Source: Pochonia chlamydosporia 170
Lineage: Eukaryota > Ascomycota > Sordariomycetes > Hypocreales > Clavicipitaceae
DNA: 64,000 bases
Assembly (NCBI RefSeq): GCF_001653235.2
Contig: NC_035795.1
Coordinates: 124,001-188,000, forward strand
Direction: 5' to 3'
Shown piece after piece: positions 33,897 through 46,050 of the stretch. The notes beneath the pieces are model-generated. The model made no database searches and was not told the DNA's origin. It worked only from the letters and a program-made list of their open reading frames with translations. Each line of letters begins with the position of its first letter. The stretch's first letter is position 1. Made by a program: the position numbers and the translations under genes.

Positions 33897-36800
33897 CTAC
33901 TCAGCCTTCTTTGAAGTTTTCGTCCTCAACTTCATCAGCCCATATACCAGGGCGTATGAGCTAAACACCATTAGGACCACAATACCCGCGTCTCGCCAAC
34001 CATAGTAGTATTCTTGCAGGTTAAGAGTCCTAAGATAATCCTGTGCCTCGGTATATGAGCATACTTTGCACGACGCCGTCGCGTCCGGATTGATCAGGTT
34101 CGCCATGCTTCCCGGTCCTTGCGTCAGGTAGTCCTTTAGGTATTCTCCGCAGGTCGTTCCGTTTGGTGGATCAAACGTGGCAAACTCTCTTGACGAGCAA
34201 GTTACCTTGTTGCCCCATAAATCAAACACCAGCATACTCCCCATCAAGTAATTGAATGGGTTGAGATAATACATCCAGTATCTCCAGAATGGCTGAATTT
34301 GCGAGTATGGCACAAGAACACCACAGAACGACACCAGTGTTCCCAGAAGCAAAGGGTTGACCAGGCTTGCGAAAACCTCGTTTGGCGCGTACGCCGCAAT
34401 GAACTGACCCATTCCTGTGTACAGGAACTCGTACATCAACATGACGAAGAATGTCGCGCCGGCCCGTTCAGAACTGGATGGGAAGCCCACGGTATAATAC
34501 CAACAAACAAAGTACAAGACTCCGCAGATGATGAGGTATGGAATCTCCGAAACAATCAAACCAGTGACGAATGCAACCCAGGAGTACATCTTGGATTTCT
34601 TTTCGCGTGCCTCAAAAATATTACGGCGGTGAATAAAAAGAGGCTGAAGCTGCGCCAAGACACCGGGTGCGACGAAAATAAAGTTGAAGATGGTGAAAAG
34701 CTTGAGCTGCAAGTCACCTACTGAGTCACCAATCATCCAGAAAGAAAATCCGTTGAAGAGAGCGGAGAAAATATGCAATGCAAACTTGTTGTTCACATAG
34801 TCAGTATTGCGGTACAACGAAACGTTCATTCGGTGTGTTACGAGCTTGATCTGCTCCCACATGGGCACCGCGAACTCGTGTCCGTCATCAACAGTCCCAG
34901 GAGGAGAGGAGGCAGCCTGTGCAATGATCTCGTCCAATTGGGCCGTCATCTTTTCGTACTCCGGCGAAGATAGCCAGACGTCGCTCCAATTTTTGCCCTG
35001 CGAAAGCACACCAGAAACAACATCAATCATATGTTCAGCTGGATTGACGCCTGGTGGACAGGGGGCACCTTCTCGGCCAAAGTAGTCTTTCACGACACAA
35101 GCTTGTTCTCCAATGTCTCCAAAGTACACGGTTTGGCCTCCCTTGGCAAGAAGTAGGAGCGAGTCAAATTGGGCGAACAGTTGGGCAGAAGGCTGATGAA
35201 TTGTGACCAGAACAGCTTGGCCGGCTGCAGCGAGTTTTCGCAAAAACCGAACAGTGGTGTACGCGGATTGTCCGTCGAGACCAGAAGTAGGCTCATCGAG
35301 GAAGAGTAGAATACTTGGCTTGGCCACTAGTTCAACGCCGATCGTGACACGTTTCCGCTGCTCGACGCTCAGTCCTGCGCCAACTTCCCCAATGAGAGTA
35401 TCGGCTAGGTCATGAAGTTCCAGAAGGTCAATGATCGTATCCACATAAGCCAGTTTCTCCTCTCGTGGGGTGTCACGGCTTTGTCTTAGAAGAGCGGAGA
35501 ACTCAAGAGCCTCGCGAACTGTTGCATACGACTCGTGAACGTCGAGTTGTTCGCAATACCCGGCCGATCGTTGGAAAGAAACTGGAAGGGCCCTGCCGTC
35601 GACTAAGATTGATCCGTGAATAGTCCCTTCCGTCTTTCTTTGAGCCAAAACGTCCAAAAGAGTCGTTTTTCCAGCACCCGAAGATCCCATAAGTGCTGTC
35701 AGATTTCCAGGTTTGACCCATCCTTGCACATTGTCCAGGAGTTGTCGATCGCCAGAGGGTGTCTTGACGGTATATGAGAGTTTTTTCCAAGTGAATATTG
35801 ATGTGTTGCGAACGAGATTTCCGTTTGCTGATTCCTCAGCTGCTGGTCTGGCTTCCTCACTCATAAAATTTCCGGAAGATGAGCTGGATACGACTTGATC
35901 CTTGCCTTCGCTTTGTCCCTCCTCGTCTCTCTCTCTCTTCAGCTTACCAGCTTTGTATGCCTGGGCAGTGTCTCTCGGGATGAAAAGACTAGGGCCGGCC
36001 TCGGAACTAGACCGCCAGCGTGATGTGGTCACAATTGTGATGAAGACGAAAAGAGCCCACCACGCCCAGACGATGCCAAAGTTTCGCCACAGATGAGCAT
36101 GGCTGTAGGACAATGAGGCGAGATAGGCGTCGCCATCAACGTAAGACTGGCCGGGAACCGCACCACCAACGCCAGCACATGCTTGATGGTCTCGGTTATT
36201 GAAGTTGGGACCACTGGGTATGAGATTGTTGGCGATGCAGTCAATTCTTTTTCCATGGAATTCATTGGACAAAAGCGCGTCGAATGCGTAGGCCAGGGGA
36301 TCGATCCAAAATATCCACACGAACCAAGGGTGCATCTGTGGCTTTTGGATCATGTAGCCAGTGTACATGATACAAGCACTAATCATGAAGCCTGAAACCT
36401 TGGAGGCTGCATCGAATGTGCTGAATGAAGATCCGATTGATCTGAATAACGCTGTCATGCACTGTGAATAGTTAGTGAGGGTACTCGACATGGATGCTTT
36501 AAAAATACACGTACAAACGTAGTTGCGACCACGATTATCCAAAAGGTAAAGAAAATGCCCGCGTCCATTGTCAAGCCAACCATAAAGTATAGAATGAGGC
36601 TGAAGACGGAGACTTGCACCAAAATGACTGGTATATCTGCAGCAATCTGCGCAATGCAAAATGCGGCAGGGTGAAAATATGCGAATGATTTGTGCTTCAA
36701 TAGCACAGGTCTACCACTGAACGAATCCGTCACTTCTGACATGGAAAGCAAACTGTTGAAGAGCAAGGCAAAGAAACAAGCACCCGATTTGACGAATAAG

Positions 36801-38253
36801 CCTCCCGACGTTGGGGAAGCGTTGTAAAATAGGGAACCGGCGATGAGAGCTTGCACAATAGTTGAGATTTGCTTGATGAAGAATGTTGCTTTATCTCCCC
36901 AGAGAATTTGATACTGTCGGATCACACAAGCCTTTACTTGCTGCATAAAGCTAACAGTCAAGGGGCTGTTTTTCGGCAATCCCTTTTCCTTGGCTAGCTG
37001 AACCGCCTGCTGGAATTGCGCCGTCTTTTCTTTGGCCTCTTCGGTGGTTGGAAAATCGTGCTCTGCCTTCATACTGTTGTAAATGGGCGACTGTTCGTAT
37101 TGGCTGCGAATATCCGCTGCGGTTCGAGGAAATTTGTGACGCATTTCTTGTCGAATTTTGCGCTCTGTGGGCACGGTAACTCCCGTCAAGTAGTCTGCAA
37201 CATTGGCGCCATCGTCACAGATGAAGCCCAAGTTCTCCATGAATGGGCGTGCCTCTTTCATTGGACCGTAGTAAATTTGTTTGCCTTCGTCTAACACCAA
37301 CACCTTGTCAAAGAGGTTGTAAATGCCATTGCCAGCTTGATAGAGAGTCACAATCGACGCTAAACCGAGCACATCAGTCAAAGCACGGATGGCTTTGGAA
37401 TACTCCAATGCACTAAAGAGATGACACGGTCAGCATTCAAGCACACAGTGCTGGTAGTATCTAGGACTTACGTGCTGGCATCAAGGCCCCTAGTCGAATT
37501 GTCCCAGCAAAACACGCTTCCTTGGGATGCCAAACACTCGATGATGGAGACTCGCTTTCGTTCACCGCCGGAAACACCGCGGACGAAGGCGTCGCCGACC
37601 TTGGTGTCAAAAGTGTGCTCAATACCCATAGACTTTAGCAAGAAGTCTTTAGTTTCCGTACGGTACTCTTCCTTGCTGTTCACCCCATTGGGTAACTGGA
37701 AGGGTGTTTTGAGCCGAGTTGCAAAGTCCATTGTTTGTCCAACAGTGAGCGTGGGGAAGAAGACTTCTTCTTCCGTGTTCATGACAATTTGGCCACGATA
37801 TCTCTTTGCTTCTTCAGCCTTCATGGAGCCATAGAACACGTCGCCAGATATTTGCTCGTAGCCGCGTCTTTTATTGGTGAGGAGATTGAGTAGTGTCGTG
37901 CATCCGGATCCCGGGCGACCAAGGACAAGGAGCATTTCCCCTGGCTTTACGCAGCCATGAGAGCTGTCCAAGATGGTTTTGAGAGGCGTCTCGCTTCGTG
38001 ACTCCCGTATAATTTTGGGAATGTTGAATTGTGATAAGGCGTTCTCGTGAATAGCTGATTCCGCACTTCTAGCTTTGACAGTCAAGTCGGACCACGTAAC
38101 ACCAAGTTCCCGGCGTGGAAAGCCAGATGCCTGGTCCCTTTCGTGGAATTTGACCACGTCGGGCTTCATTGTCCATTCGTTTGAAGTCTCAATGGACTCG
38201 TCCCTAGATGGAGAGTCATCGTTGCCAAGTGTCTCTGTCTCGTCGGACAACAT
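33897..38253 (-). CDS. PDR-type ABC transporter (ABC-G, full-size multidrug pump)
   Basis: Three exons: 38253-37472, 37412-36515 and 36461-33897, giving 1414 residues in the order NBD1-TMD1-NBD2-TMD2. NBD1 has the degenerate Walker A typical of PDR proteins (GRPGSGCTT, Cys for Lys, residues 112-120), signature [11 protein letters not shown] and Walker [16 protein letters not shown]2 has a canonical Walker A (GSSGAGKTT), [15 protein letters not shown] and [13 protein letters not shown]. Each half carries about six membrane segments. PDR pumps export drugs, sterols or secondary metabolites across the plasma membrane. The frame is intact through both splices. Its start region is divergent from a Zn2Cys6 regulator about 1.47 kb away, a possible regulator. 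Cargo unknown. Confidence 0.95.
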
Positions 38254-39723
38254 GATTGCTATATTGTATGCGAATTTTCAGCCACGAATGGACAAACGAG
38301 ACACCACGTGGAGCCCTGACGCAAAGGGATATATGAGACAAAGATCTCCGTGGCCTGAGCACAGCAATGGAGAGGATGCATGGTGAATTTGTGTATTTAT
38401 ATGTCGTGGGTATCATTGACTCGGACTCGGCACCCTAGATTCGGTAAATCGGGTTCGTCCGAGATTTGCAATCAATGGAACGGAGATGCTGCAAATATCC
38501 ACATGGAAACAGTATAGAACGAAGGCAAATGGGTACGAAATAAACGTAAAACCGTAGTCTGGGCTTGGTTTTGAACCAGGCATTGCCTTATCGGCGTTCT
38601 CCCTTGTCTCACATGCCGCGCACCAGCGGCGTTAACGGCCACCATGTGGACCCTTTTCCTAGTGTTTGGATGTCGGACTCGGAAAACTCGGGGGGAGGCT
38701 GAATGTTGCCGCTTAGTCACATTTTCATGCATGCAAAGACGCTCTCCAAAGGCACGAGAGCAGGATATGTTTGTAAGATCGGCGTGGTTTGGGGGAAAGC
38801 CATCATGGCGATAACATCGGAAGAGAAGTGTAACCATTTGACAGTAATTGCACACTGTGATGCGCTATGATACCAACTATTGAAAGTTGCTTGGTCCCAA
38901 GCCTTCAGGAACTCGGTGATTGTTCCAGAGAACGGACAATTACGAGTCAACAGTCAACCGAGAACCTCCTGGCCTGAAAGACAATAGGCGCGGTGCAACC
39001 ATGGCACGACTTCTCCCGCCTTGCAGGGATCCGGTCCCGCTGACCGTGCAGTTCCACTGAGGAAATTTGGGTTTTCAGGTAATTTTTGTATCAAGATTTG
39101 TAGCACAAATAATGCTGTGACTGACAGTTGTGTCTGGTTCGAAATAAACAAGGTTATGGACAACATCTGGGGATGATAAAAGCGGAGCTGCTGCAGAGAC
39201 ATGCGAGAGGTGGAGGCTGGGCAGTTCCTATGGCCAATGGGCTCCAGACTAGGGTCCACCCATGCCGCTTAATAAGCGGGATACCAGTTTGCGCCCAACC
39301 AATGAGATGTCACCATCGCTTGGTCACCACCAGCCAGGTTTGGCTGTGAGATTTCAACCAACTTCAACCCACGGCAGATTCGGCTCTTGTCACCTACCAT
39401 GACAACCTTGTCCTTGCGTCAGATTATCTTGAGACTGAGTCATCACGTACTTATTTTCGAGAAAAAGAGTCGTCACCGTGGGTATGTACTGCGGCGTTCG
39501 GATACCTTTTGAGCCCGATTGCAAAAAGTCAAAGCCCTGGTGATACGTAAGCGGCATTGCGTGGTAGCTCCAGGTTGATTTGCTTTATTGTTCCCGCTGA
39601 TGCCATGCACGTTTGCCGATTAAAAATTCGATATTCAATTGACTAAAGCCAAGAGGCAACAAGCGGCCACCCAATTATTACATTGCAAGCGTTCCAACAG
39701 ACAAGCCAGCCCTTCTAGTCGGC
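38254..39723. other. Divergent intergenic region between PDR pump and regulator genes
   Basis: About 1.47 kb carrying both promoters. A small inverted repeat (TGGTTTTGAACCA) lies near 38570. No gene is supported on either strand. Confidence 0.45.
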
Positions 39724-42162
39724 ATGGCAAACAAACGAAGAAGAGCTTGTGATTCGTGCCACAAAAGAAAGGTGGGTTGATCCATGTCATGGCACCAGCA
39801 AGATAACATGAACCAAATTGTTCCAGTCGGCTTCAATGCCAAGTGGCTGTCCCGATTCGGCGCAATTGGCATATTCCAGCTACTCAAATGGGAAACCATA
39901 ACATAACTAACATGCATGCTTGTAATGGCTACAGATCCAGTGTGACGTGTCGGAATCGGCCAGCCAGTGTGACTGGTGTCTGCATCACAACCTTCCTTGT
40001 ACATACCATCGAGTTCATGGACGCAAAAAGAGATTGTAAGCCTGCTCGGTTTCCATGTGTTGGCAGTGTTGGAGCTGTGAGCTCCCATACTTGATACTCC
40101 CCATTCCGCTATATACTAGTAGCTGTCTGCCTTGAATGCTCATTGACCTCTTTGTAGGAATGGAGATGCCGTGGAACGTCAGCCTAGCCTGCCGATCCGC
40201 CGTGACCAGTCCCATCGTCAAGCTTTGGCAGACGATGCCCGGGCCTCAGAGCATCATCAGTCATCCTCCTCTCCATCGGAGTCACAATTTATGACTATTG
40301 CTGGTCCGGCAGCTCAGTTTAAAGCATACCCGGCCTGCCCCGTCTGCCGATCAGAATCTACAACAAGCAACCCTCAACGACGTCTTGGCATTGCACCTCT
40401 TGGACAGATTTATTTTGGCGGGCAAAAGTTTGGTGCCGTGTGCCCTCGAAATGGCATTCCTCATCTAACACCCCACTGCGAGCAATGGATACGTGAAAGG
40501 ACAGGACAGGAGCCCGGATTCCGTGATCTTTACTCTGGAGACTCACCCCGTTCGCATTTCTCGGAGTCTGACATTATTCCGACATTTGTTTCTGCCAGAG
40601 CCCAAATGAAACAGCCTGGGCTTCCCGAACGATGGATTCTGAACAGCCTTGCCACCGACTTTATCAAGTCAGACTTCAGTCTTGTCTTTCCACTGATGAA
40701 TCCAGTTCTTTTTGAAGAAACTGTTCGATTAGCTTACAGCCAAGATGAAGCGGAACACCCCCTTGAACGGATAACCGCGAAAGCTTGTGTCTTGGCCTTT
40801 GCGTCTCTTGCGTGCGGCCATTTCCCAACTTCAACCGGAGCCTCACAGGTTGACAGTGATGCCTGTGCCAGGGATGCACAAATACTTCTAGGTGATATTA
40901 TAGAGGACGCAAGCATAACCACATTGCAAACTATTCTTATGTTGGTAGGTGACATTCACTCGGACTACAGGCTGATAGTACACTGCCTTCTTGGAGCTTG
41001 GAGATTGCGAACTTTGCTAATCGTAATAACAGTTATTGTATGAGACGCTATGCGGTCGCTTACAGGCGTCTTCTATGTACCATGCGCTTGCCTGTCGAAC
41101 TGTCTTTGCACTCGGGGGCCATACAGTCGTCGAGCCGACACCGAAGGACCGAGATCTCACGGTTGAGGAGCACGAGGATCGCCACCTCCGCATGCTCTTT
41201 TGGCTATGCTACGTCCTGGATAAAGACATCTCACTGCGGACTGGGCAGCCACCAGTCATCGCTGATCAATTTTGTGATCTGACGCTCCCAGAGGGATATG
41301 AACGCACGCGCTTTCTACCCCGACAGCCCGGACAACTTCAGACCCCTTGGTTGCCCGGCGACCTGAGGTTAAGCCTTCTCAAGTCAAAAGCCGTGCAGTC
41401 TCTCTATTCCAATGCCTCGCTGCGGAATTCAGACGCCGAGCTGCTGAAAACAATTCGGGAGTTAGATGAGGAACTGGAAACGTGGCGCACGTCCATCCCA
41501 GAAGGCTTTTCTCCCAACCTCTCTGTCAGAAAAGACTCCAGGCTCGACGTAGTAACAAACCTTTCGAAAAACATGCTTTTAATCGAGTTGCATCTGGACT
41601 ATCACTTCTTACTGAATACAATCCACTGTGCGAGTGGCCGATGCATTACGGCAGAAAGCGGTGGTCCACAGCAGTTTTTGTTTGGTGTGCAGTCCAGCTT
41701 TGATCTTTCTGTCGAGGCGAGTAGATCAACTATAGTCTACTTGAGTGTCTCAGCGAATAGACTTGCGGGGGAAGCGTTCTGGTAGGTTGGCAGCAAACAC
41801 CCTTGCCACGTCGGGAAGTTTACGACAGAGACAAGCGTCATAAACCGAACTGGGCTCTAACATTGTGCAGGTTTTTTATATTTTACCCATTGTCGGCATT
41901 GATGAACCTATTCTTCAACATTCTCCAAAATCCTGGCCACAGGCTTGCTGTTCACGACATGGAGCTCCTTGGCAAGACGTCCCAGATCATTCGGAGCATG
42001 CCAATTCGCAGAGTCACTTCACATGAAACAGAATACTTGATGAGAATGGACAAGCTTGTTGCCGAGCTGAGTAGGCTCAGCAAGTGTGCAATTGAGAAGC
42101 ACCAAGCAATGGCGTCAATGTACCAAAGCAATAACAACTCCTCGATGCACGATTTGATGTGA
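39724..42162 (+). CDS. Zn2Cys6 transcription factor with fungal_trans domain
   Basis: Five exons: 39724-39771, 39935-40035, 40158-40944, 41033-41781 and 41871-42162, giving 658 residues. The zinc cluster is spread over the two short first exons: MANKRRRACDSCHKRK, then QCDVSESASQCDWC and LPCTYHR, giving six cysteines. The middle shows a stretch found in many such factors (GIPHLTPHCEQWIRERTG). The fungal_trans domain includes SMYHALACRTVFALGGHT and HLRMLFWLCYVLDKDISL. Without the first two exons the protein would seem to lack a DNA-binding domain, so they matter for annotation. It lies between the PDR pump and an MFS carrier gene and could control export. Target unknown. Confidence 0.87.
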
Positions 42163-42377
42163 TGCGAAATGCTTACGGGTCCTATTTGACGATGATATGA
42201 ATTGAAAATGGCGCCGAGGTTGTTCTTGAAAAACTAAGTATAGAGGAGCGTTGGGTTTATTTTGTTTGTTTGATTGGAAGTCTGCTTGTATACTAGTCAT
42301 AGATCTGTGCTCATTTCGGCACATTTTCCATCTTAAATGATCCGAGCGCATATGTAATCTCGTAACATCCCAAGCCT

Positions 42378-43946
42378 CTATGTCTCTGGCTCGCTTTCAA
42401 GCTGAGAATCCTTGGCATTTGCTGCTTCTAGAGCTTCAAGATCCAGACCAACAAAGAGGTAGAACAAGCCCAAGTCGTATCCAAGCCTCAACGCGCCCGC
42501 GATGACAAAAGCGATCCAGAACCTGTCGCTGCCTGCAAGAAAGCCAGTCAGACTTGGACCAACGGTAGAGCCTAACGTTCTTAGAGTTCCAGTGATGCCC
42601 ATGATAGCAGTCCTTTCGTTGGGCTTGACAACCGCCGCGATGAGAGCCGCCCGTGGCCCCTGATCCATGTTATTCAGCCCGGTTCTGATGTACAACAAAA
42701 TAATTGACAATGCTATGCTTTTTGGTATAGGAAACAGCAACACGGCGGCTGAAGACGGAATATGAGTAAAGACCATGGTTTTCACCAAACCAAGGCGTTT
42801 CGCCAGTGGCCCTGCAAATATTGTCGATGCGGCCATCAGGAGATAACTTGTCGACATGATACCGCCCAGGTATGCTTCAGTCAAGTCGAATTTTCGTGCG
42901 AGATAATAGTTTGTCAATGCATAGGACACCATACCGTCTGCCAGGGAATCAATTGTGAGCAGAATCCACAGCTGGTACACGATGGATCGCGACGTCGGCG
43001 ATATCTGAGCAAAGCGACGGAATGTCCACAGTTTTTGTAAAAAGGACCCTGGAGTTGGAGGCGAATATGCCGGTGTCGTTGTATTGGTGGATACGTTGTT
43101 GTTAGTCGAGCTGCAGCGATCTGCGGCTACCTCATCTCTTAAGTTACTTGGTGAATCTGATGCTTCGTGTTGCAAGTCGAGCGGTGCTTCTTCGTCTAAC
43201 AGTGGGACTGCTGATTCACCAACCCTTCCTTGACTAGTATCAGGATTTGCTTCGCACTTTCGGCTCATCAAACCGGTGCAAAGCATGGTCATGCTACCCA
43301 TTATGATATACGACCAAAACATGGTGTGGTATGCATTTGTAGCCGACTTTCCATCATTACTCCGTAGAATCTTCACTATCTGGCCAGACATCGCCGTACC
43401 AATAGCGGAACCCAGAGTTGATGTTGTGACATACCACGACATGACATCCGACCTTGTCTTTGGAGTAGTTAAATGAGACAAGGTAGATTCCTCCACCGAC
43501 CTAAACGGACCCAAATCTCCTCCTGTGGCACTCACGACGCCGACGACAGCCGCGAATAGTAAAATCCAATAATTCTCAAAGAGCCAAAATATTACCCCGG
43601 AAAAGATCATAAGACAGCCGCCGGAAAACAGAACAAGCCTTCGTCCAATTTTGTCCGCTACTAACGCGACAAGCAGGGAGAGGATGACATCACCTACAAG
43701 TGTCAGCGTCATGAAAAGGCCGATTCTGAAATCAGAGATATTCAAGGACGACATGAACAGAGCCATAATGAGAGAAATAGCGCCGAATGCGAACATCCGA
43801 CATGTCCGCCCCAGAATGAGGAGCCATGTGTCGGATCCTGTTTGGTATACGGAGGCCAAGCCAAACTCATGATAAAGCCACAGCACAGAGTCACGGACTG
43901 GTCGCATGCTGAGTGAAACAAAGGTAAAGTCTATACCGAGTTGCAA
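42378..43946 (-). CDS. Major facilitator superfamily transporter (DHA1-like)
   Basis: Intronless gene of up to 522 residues. The start at 43907 (MRPVRDSVLWLYHEFGLA) may be the true one, giving 509 residues. Twelve hydrophobic segments are split by a long polar central loop (about residues 230-300, Ser/Thr/Asn-rich). MFS motif A is seen as ALVADKIGRRLVLFSGG, and GGDLGPFRSVEE follows helix 4. The family exports or imports small molecules at the plasma or vacuolar membrane. It is convergent with the Zn2Cys6 gene and, with the PDR pump, could form an efflux group. Substrate unknown. Confidence 0.88.
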   Translation of the reverse strand: MQLGIDFTFVSLSMRPVRDSVLWLYHEFGLASVYQTGSDTWLLILGRTCRMFAFGAISLIMALFMSSLNISDFRIGLFMTLTLVGDVILSLLVALVADKIGRRLVLFSGGCLMIFSGVIFWLFENYWILLFAAVVGVVSATGGDLGPFRSVEESTLSHLTTPKTRSDVMSWYVTTSTLGSAIGTAMSGQIVKILRSNDGKSATNAYHTMFWSYIIMGSMTMLCTGLMSRKCEANPDTSQGRVGESAVPLLDEEAPLDLQHEASDSPSNLRDEVAADRCSSTNNNVSTNTTTPAYSPPTPGSFLQKLWTFRRFAQISPTSRSIVYQLWILLTIDSLADGMVSYALTNYYLARKFDLTEAYLGGIMSTSYLLMAASTIFAGPLAKRLGLVKTMVFTHIPSSAAVLLFPIPKSIALSIILLYIRTGLNNMDQGPRAALIAAVVKPNERTAIMGITGTLRTLGSTVGPSLTGFLAGSDRFWIAFVIAGALRLGYDLGLFYLFVGLDLEALEAANAKDSQLESEPET

Positions 43947-44353
43947 ATATTGCGACCGTGACTGGCTCGGCCTTGGGCTATAGATTTATTTTCGGTGAGA
44001 GTTCGGACGACCGAGCGGAGGCGGCTGCTATTTTCGCGATGTGGCGGTTGGCGCCGATCACGGTCTTGGAGCTACCGAACGGGTTGCCACACCGCACGCC
44101 ATGGCCGAAGGAATGGCGGAACGAACCTGGGATGGGACGGAAATAGCCCGGAGGAGTGTGTGTGGTATCAATACTAAAAATCTTCATTGAGCCAACCACG
44201 CTCATCTCACATCACAACCTCACCAAGCACGATGCGCGCGGTTTATTGAGTACAGATATAGATTTCCTATCAAAAGAGTGAATGATTTACAAAGCCCAGC
44301 AGTTCCACATGGTCAGTCTTCTCATATGTCGTATCACGATTGTTGAAATGCAC
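43947..44353. other. Intergenic stretch, no supported gene
   Basis: About 400 bp between the MFS start and the stop of the next minus-strand gene. It probably holds the MFS promoter. The short frames visible are not supported. Confidence 0.35.
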
Positions 44354-45089
44354 TCAATGTCCATGGATAGCCTGCTGGCCCCTGGAATCTGATCGCAGGG
44401 ATTTATCTTTGATGGTTGGGCAACCAGAATATTCGTTCAACTTCTTGGTCGAGTGAGACTGCAAGTCACCACGGCTTGCGGTGTATTCATCAAGGGTTTT
44501 GGTGGGCAGGACGGTGGCTTCGTGGTGGATAGCGTTGGCGTGATGAGTTTCATGAACCGGAACCGTCGTGTGTATGTACTCAGGCTCAACAGTCTCTTTC
44601 TGGATGACTGGTTGAATGTGGTGATGAACATGGTGATGCGTATGTTCTCCTTCAATCACTGGGGCGGTTGAGGTTGTGTGCTTGGTGTCATGTGTAGTGG
44701 ATGTGTTCGTGTAGCCTGCCGCGTCGCGCTGGAGAGCAGCCTCAAGATCCTGACTATTTCCGTGCTCAACTGTTTTGTGTTCCACGGGAACAGCATTGAA
44801 TGTATGCTTTTCTGGCCTAAATTAGGACTAATGTTAGATTTTGGATGCAATCTAAGGTTGGTATTGGTGGAGTGGGTGCTAACAATGTTTCTTTGGTTTT
44901 AACAGGCTGCACAACGGTTTGATGATGGTCTTGATGAATCTCTCGATCGACTGCCGTGACTACCTCTTCATGCTGCTGAGGATACACATGTTCCTCTGTC
45001 ACAGCCTTTCGAACGTCTTCGTCAACGGTGGTGTTGTGCTTTCCATCCTGGGAAAGGAAATTGGACACGGCCTTCTTTGCTTTCTCCAT
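44354..45089 (-). CDS. Histidine-rich allergen-like protein
   Basis: Two exons: 45089-44884 and 44816-44354 with a 67-bp intron, giving 222 residues. The protein is hydrophilic, with no signal peptide or membrane segment. It contains repeated His/Glu/Val/Pro phrases such as VVTAVDREIHQDHHQTVVQP, EGEHTHHHVHHHIQPVIQ and YIHTTVPVHETHHANAIHHE. This pattern matches a widespread fungal family usually annotated as allergen or stress-related, with no known activity. Its 5' neighbour, divergent at 46051, ends with a similar His-rich motif. Possible roles are metal binding or stress tolerance; none is shown. Confidence 0.8.
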
Positions 45090-46050
45090 TGTTCGGATGA
45101 TTCAATATAACGTAATTCTGTGGTTTCTACAGTGAATAGATTTGTCGATGACGAATTTTACATTGTTTTTCTGGGAGATCGCCAAGATTAAATACATCAG
45201 ACTCATGTCTCTACGACCCCTACAAGTGAGAGCCAACTTCCAACATCTCACTAACTTCTCAACCCCAACGTCAGAGGCGATCAATGAGGAAGTTTAAATT
45301 GCTGGAGAAATTAACGACTGATGTAATAATCTATGTCATAGGTATCATCATTGCCAAAATCGAAAAGAACCCGTGGTCCTAGTGGTGAAACTATCTCGAC
45401 CTGATGCTACGCTCTGCTCACCCACAGTGTGATAAGTGACATCAAGTCTCAGTGCAAAAGGACGTCATTTTGAACTTTGTTTTACTGGATGCGGAGCTGG
45501 AGAACTCTTTTGGGCCTTCCGTGATTTCGACTAATCGACTTGGGCCACTTCAGCTAACATTCCAAATAAGCTTCACGCCATCGCGTCTCCAGCGCAGCCA
45601 CAATTCTTAAGTAGGAAACGGGTTGATGAGCGGAACGGCTGGAATGTTAACGATCGGAGAAGACTTTCCATATCAAGAAGATGCAACTGAAGGGCACCAG
45701 CTTTGGTGTCATCGATCGCCAGCGGTAGAGACTCCTAGCTTCAACAGACATACTCACTGAGTCTCCAAGGTAAGCTAATAAAGTCTGATTTCTACTGTCC
45801 GGAGCGGCGGCATCAGGATCTCAAGAATCAGAATTGAATTAAAGATCTGCATGAAATGACGACATTCTGTTTGCACCTATTGCGATATGATGCAGCTCCT
45901 CTTGCGTACAATGGGCGGCGACAGCTACGACTACTCGTCTTGTGTCTGGAAACAGATATCAGATAACGTTTACTCATTCAGGGTACGAACTTCACTTGAC
46001 CATAAACCGTACTCCAATATGCATTCGAAAACTACAGAATTTACATCAAG
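45090..46050. other. Divergent promoter region of the two His-rich genes
   Basis: About 960 bp between the start codons at 45089 (minus) and 46051 (plus). I see no gene, repeat or RNA in it. Confidence 0.4.

Noticed and set aside
38540..38640. Possible tRNA T-arm (GGTTCAAAACC on the minus strand)
   Set aside because: No complementary 5' acceptor stem or anticodon loop could be placed; it is a simple small hairpin.
39678..40088. 136-codon minus-strand open frame
   Set aside because: It overlaps the two zinc-cluster exons of the plus-strand regulator, whose six cysteines and splice sites are convincing.
40158..42162. Regulator apparently lacking a DNA-binding domain
   Set aside because: Two upstream exons (39724-39771 and 39935-40035) supply a complete Zn2Cys6 cluster in frame.
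45375..45420. tRNA-like phrase near GTGGTCCTAGTGGT
   Set aside because: Only one arm resembles a tRNA; the rest does not fold.
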